Assembly: GCA_945863825.1 (NCBI GenBank) | Contig: CAMBBY010000070.1 | Span: 1 to 6,623 of the forward strand | Origin: an uncultured Prevotella sp. | GTDB lineage: Bacteria; Bacteroidota; Bacteroidia; Bacteroidales; Bacteroidaceae | Direction: 5' to 3' | Length of the DNA: 6,623 nucleotides | Part shown: positions 5,168-6,623 of the stretch, piece after piece | Numbering within the stretch: the first letter of the stretch is position 1 | Layout: each line of letters begins with the position of its first letter | Notes under the pieces: generated by a model | What the model was told of the DNA's origin: nothing | What the model saw: only the letters and a program-made list of their open reading frames with translations | Database searches by the model: none | Program-made: the position numbers and the translations under genes

Positions 5168-5392
5168 ATGAGCCGTTGGAGAATAACGATTACACAAGAC
5201 AGACAACTCTCAAAATGTGGAAGAGTATATAGAATGTTCAAGGGTACATACGTGGAAATTAATTCTGGCTATAGCAATCCTATATACAACGATATAGAAG
5301 CTGTTATATTTGCCTTTAAGTGCCAAAACGTGGATTTGGTTGAATTAGGGGCTTGTAAAGATAATTGTTTAAAAGCAACAAAAATTGGGTAG
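5168..5392 (+). CDS. Small hypothetical protein, DUF6140-like
   Basis: This 74-residue protein begins MSRWRITITQDRQ and contains FKGTYVEINSGYSNPIYND followed by EAVIFAFKCQNVDLVELGAC, ending in KATKIG. The pattern of a starting beta strand, a KG-x-x-VE turn, an NP motif, a short helix and a final KI resembles from memory the DUF6140 family, common as short genes in Bacteroidota mobile regions. I cannot confirm this without a profile search. No membrane segment is seen; three Cys residues in the second half are not in CxxC spacing. It starts 18 bases after the previous stop and ends 2 bases before the M48 ATG (stop TAG, TT, ATG), which suggests translational coupling. Confidence 0.7.
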   Translation: MSRWRITITQDRQLSKCGRVYRMFKGTYVEINSGYSNPIYNDIEAVIFAFKCQNVDLVELGACKDNCLKATKIG

Positions 5393-5394
5393 TT

Positions 5395-6351
5395 ATGAGC
5401 ATAGAAGAGTTAATACATCCAGATGACACAAAGGCTCTGAAAGTTCTTATGAATATCCCAGCCTTGCCACAAGTAATGGAAAAGGTGTTTGAATACGGAT
5501 ATGACGAAATCTCATGGACTGAAAACCTCACAACAAATCTTCGTCTGTCAGAAACACAAATGCCAGAGATATACAATCGTTTGCCGCCTATTTGTGAACG
5601 ATTGGGAATACCAGTGCCTGAATTGTATCTACAAATGAGCAATATTGCAAACTCATGGACTTCAGGACGCAAAAAGGTTTATATTGTATTGACCTTGGGA
5701 TTGATTAGAAGAGTGAAAGGTGATGCTCTTGATGCTGTTCTTGCTCATGAGTGCGGTCATATTCTTTGTCAGCATGTATTGTATCAGACACTTGCTAATG
5801 CAATCTTCTCATTTGGAGAATCTTTCTCTGATTCACTTGTTGGTATGGTTGGCAATGTTGCAATGAAGCCTATAAGACAAGCACTTATTGCATGGAGTCG
5901 AGCTTCTGAGCTGTCGGCAGATCGTGTAGCTTGTGCAATAACATCAGCAGAAGCATTAGCACACGCTTTGATAAAAATAGATATGATTCCAAAGAACATT
6001 GCAGATACCATCGACATAAAGACTTGGGCACAGCAGGGAAAAGACTTCGAGGACATGAAGAAAGGATCAACCTGGAACAAAATAGTACGTTGGATGGCTA
6101 ATTCAGATGCAGACCATCCATTTAGTCCTGTCAGAGTATATGAAGCAATGAATTGGGAAAAGTCAGAAACGTGTATGAAGCTAAAAGCCTGTGATTCTTG
6201 TTGGAATTTAGAGCAAAAGGAACAGCTTGTACCTTCTTTGACAAACACCCTAATAGACAAAACTGAATCCGTTGCCAAGAATATTAGTTCTTTGACCAAA
6301 GGTATATCATTGGATTCTACTCTTTCAAAATTTGGTATTCACAAGAAATAA
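5395..6351 (+). CDS. M48 family zinc metallopeptidase
   Basis: ATG 5395 gives 318 residues; the frame is open to a TTG at 5365, but that overlaps the previous gene. The zinc site is HECGH (118-122, preceded by VLA), with Glu119 as the catalytic base. The third zinc ligand is Glu172 in SRASELSADRVA, the ExxxD element of M48 gluzincins. HPFSPVRV (241-248) matches the conserved C-terminal HP...R motif of the family. The order is an N-terminal helical lead (1-60), a strand and substrate region (NSWTSG, VYIVLTLGLI at 96-105), the catalytic helix, the ExxxD helix, and an unassigned tail with Cys260, Cys266 and Cys269. There is no signal peptide and no obvious multi-pass membrane region, unlike HtpX, so it is probably cytoplasmic and perhaps held at the membrane by its neighbours. 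M48 enzymes cleave proteins, often in envelope quality control; the substrate here is unknown. Confidence 0.92.
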   Translation: MSIEELIHPDDTKALKVLMNIPALPQVMEKVFEYGYDEISWTENLTTNLRLSETQMPEIYNRLPPICERLGIPVPELYLQMSNIANSWTSGRKKVYIVLTLGLIRRVKGDALDAVLAHECGHILCQHVLYQTLANAIFSFGESFSDSLVGMVGNVAMKPIRQALIAWSRASELSADRVACAITSAEALAHALIKIDMIPKNIADTIDIKTWAQQGKDFEDMKKGSTWNKIVRWMANSDADHPFSPVRVYEAMNWEKSETCMKLKACDSCWNLEQKEQLVPSLTNTLIDKTESVAKNISSLTKGISLDSTLSKFGIHKK

Positions 6352-6359
6352 AAATAGTT

Positions 6360-6575
6360 ATGGAGAATAAAATTGTAGAGAAATGCCCGAAATGTGGAAA
6401 CTTCACACAAGGAGTTCCTACATATTCAACAGGGCGTAAAGTTGCTCGAAAAGCAGCAACTACCATTACGACAAAAGTATTAGGAGGTATAATAGGTTTT
6501 GTGGTAGGTTTACCATTTGGAGGTATTGGAGCTGTACCTGGAATGATTATAGGTGTTATTGTGGGTCACCAGTAA
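6360..6575 (+). CDS. Second small CxxC/glycine-zipper membrane protein
   Basis: This 71-residue protein starts 8 bases after the M48 stop. CPKCGN (Cys9, Cys12) near the N-terminus is followed by a basic segment (GRKVARKA, 25-32) and a glycine-rich hydrophobic region (about 40-69, VLGGIIGFVVGLPFGGIGAV and following). That region looks like a membrane hairpin with a Pro-Gly turn. The plan is that of the first gene of the cluster, but the second CxxC pair is missing. The TAA stop at 6573-6575 lies only 3 bases before the Nextera adapter, where base calls are weakly supported, so the protein may really be longer. The basic residues before the membrane region predict that the Cys pair is cytoplasmic. 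Function unknown. Confidence 0.7.
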   Translation: MENKIVEKCPKCGNFTQGVPTYSTGRKVARKAATTITTKVLGGIIGFVVGLPFGGIGAVPGMIIGVIVGHQ

Positions 6576-6578
6576 AAG

Positions 6579-6623
6579 CTGTCTCTTATACACATCTGAC
6601 GCTGCCGACGATACTCCTTGTGT
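6579..6623. other. Illumina Nextera adapter with i5 index (not biological)
   Basis: CTGTCTCTTATACACATCT (6579-6597) is the inverted Tn5 mosaic end, GACGCTGCCGACGA (6598-6611) is the read-1 adapter complement, TACTCCTT (6612-6619) is the complement of Nextera index S507, and GTGT begins the P5 primer. It mirrors the adapter at 1-46, so the contig carries untrimmed library sequence at both ends. The four-gene cluster may continue beyond this point in the genome. Confidence 0.98.

Noticed and set aside
5784..6299. Leftward 171-codon frame opposite the M48 gene (also 5316-5672)
   Set aside because: It is the mirror of the peptidase, whose HECGH and ExxxD motifs are intact. The antisense protein has no recognisable features.
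47..6578. CRISPR array, insertion sequence ends or integrase gene
   Set aside because: No regularly spaced direct repeats, no transposase or recombinase motifs, and no paired terminal inverted repeats flanking a gene were found. The only transposon-like ends are the library mosaic ends.

Overview
The window looks like one assembled contig from a Bacteroidales gut-type bacterium (Prevotella/Segatella or Bacteroides relatives). The evidence is the repeated Bacteroidota promoter pattern (a TTG/TTTG element about 18-20 bases before TAnnTTTG), weak A-rich ribosome sites, and gene families I associate with that group: a PIF1-like helicase with a C-terminal HTH_40-like domain, a GGGtGRT-family C-terminus, a DUF4143-type ATPase start and RhuM. 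Positions 1-46 and 6579-6623 are not biological. They are Illumina Nextera adapters with an i7 index matching N701 and an i5 index matching S507, so the real insert is 47-6578 and both ends are artificial.

Left part (47-2938), host-like and relatively G+C-rich. The first 21 codons of a leftward AAA+/DUF4143-type ATPase are cut by the adapter. Its promoter overlaps two back-to-back inverted repeats of TTTTGGGATTA. A divergent 379-base gap also holds an orphan rightward terminator-like hairpin, a TGTGAC repeat cluster and a good promoter for the 733-codon helicase. The helicase and the leftward remnant of a GGGtGRT-family gene are convergent and share a strong bidirectional hairpin. Only the last 61 codons of that second gene are present. 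Its frame hits a stop at 2939-2941 and sequence of another character begins there, so 2920-2941 is either an insertion/recombination junction or an assembly chimera.

Right part (about 2942-6578), accessory and visibly more A+T-rich. A leftward two-gene unit carries a 65-residue XRE/Cro-type regulator followed by a RhuM-family protein. Divergent from the regulator is a short rightward transcription unit (about 4560-4850) with its own promoter, a possible 47-residue peptide and a terminator hairpin. It may instead be a structured RNA. Right after that terminator a new promoter precedes a tightly packed rightward four-gene cluster: a small protein whose two CxxC pairs flank a glycine-zipper membrane segment, a 74-residue protein of unknown role, an M48 metallopeptidase (HECGH), and a second CxxC/glycine-zipper protein whose stop lies 3 bases before the adapter.

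The most interesting content is that last cluster: a zinc metallopeptidase flanked by two small zinc-knuckle membrane proteins, next to an XRE/RhuM module. I know of no named system with this layout. A membrane-associated proteolysis or stress/defence role is inference only.
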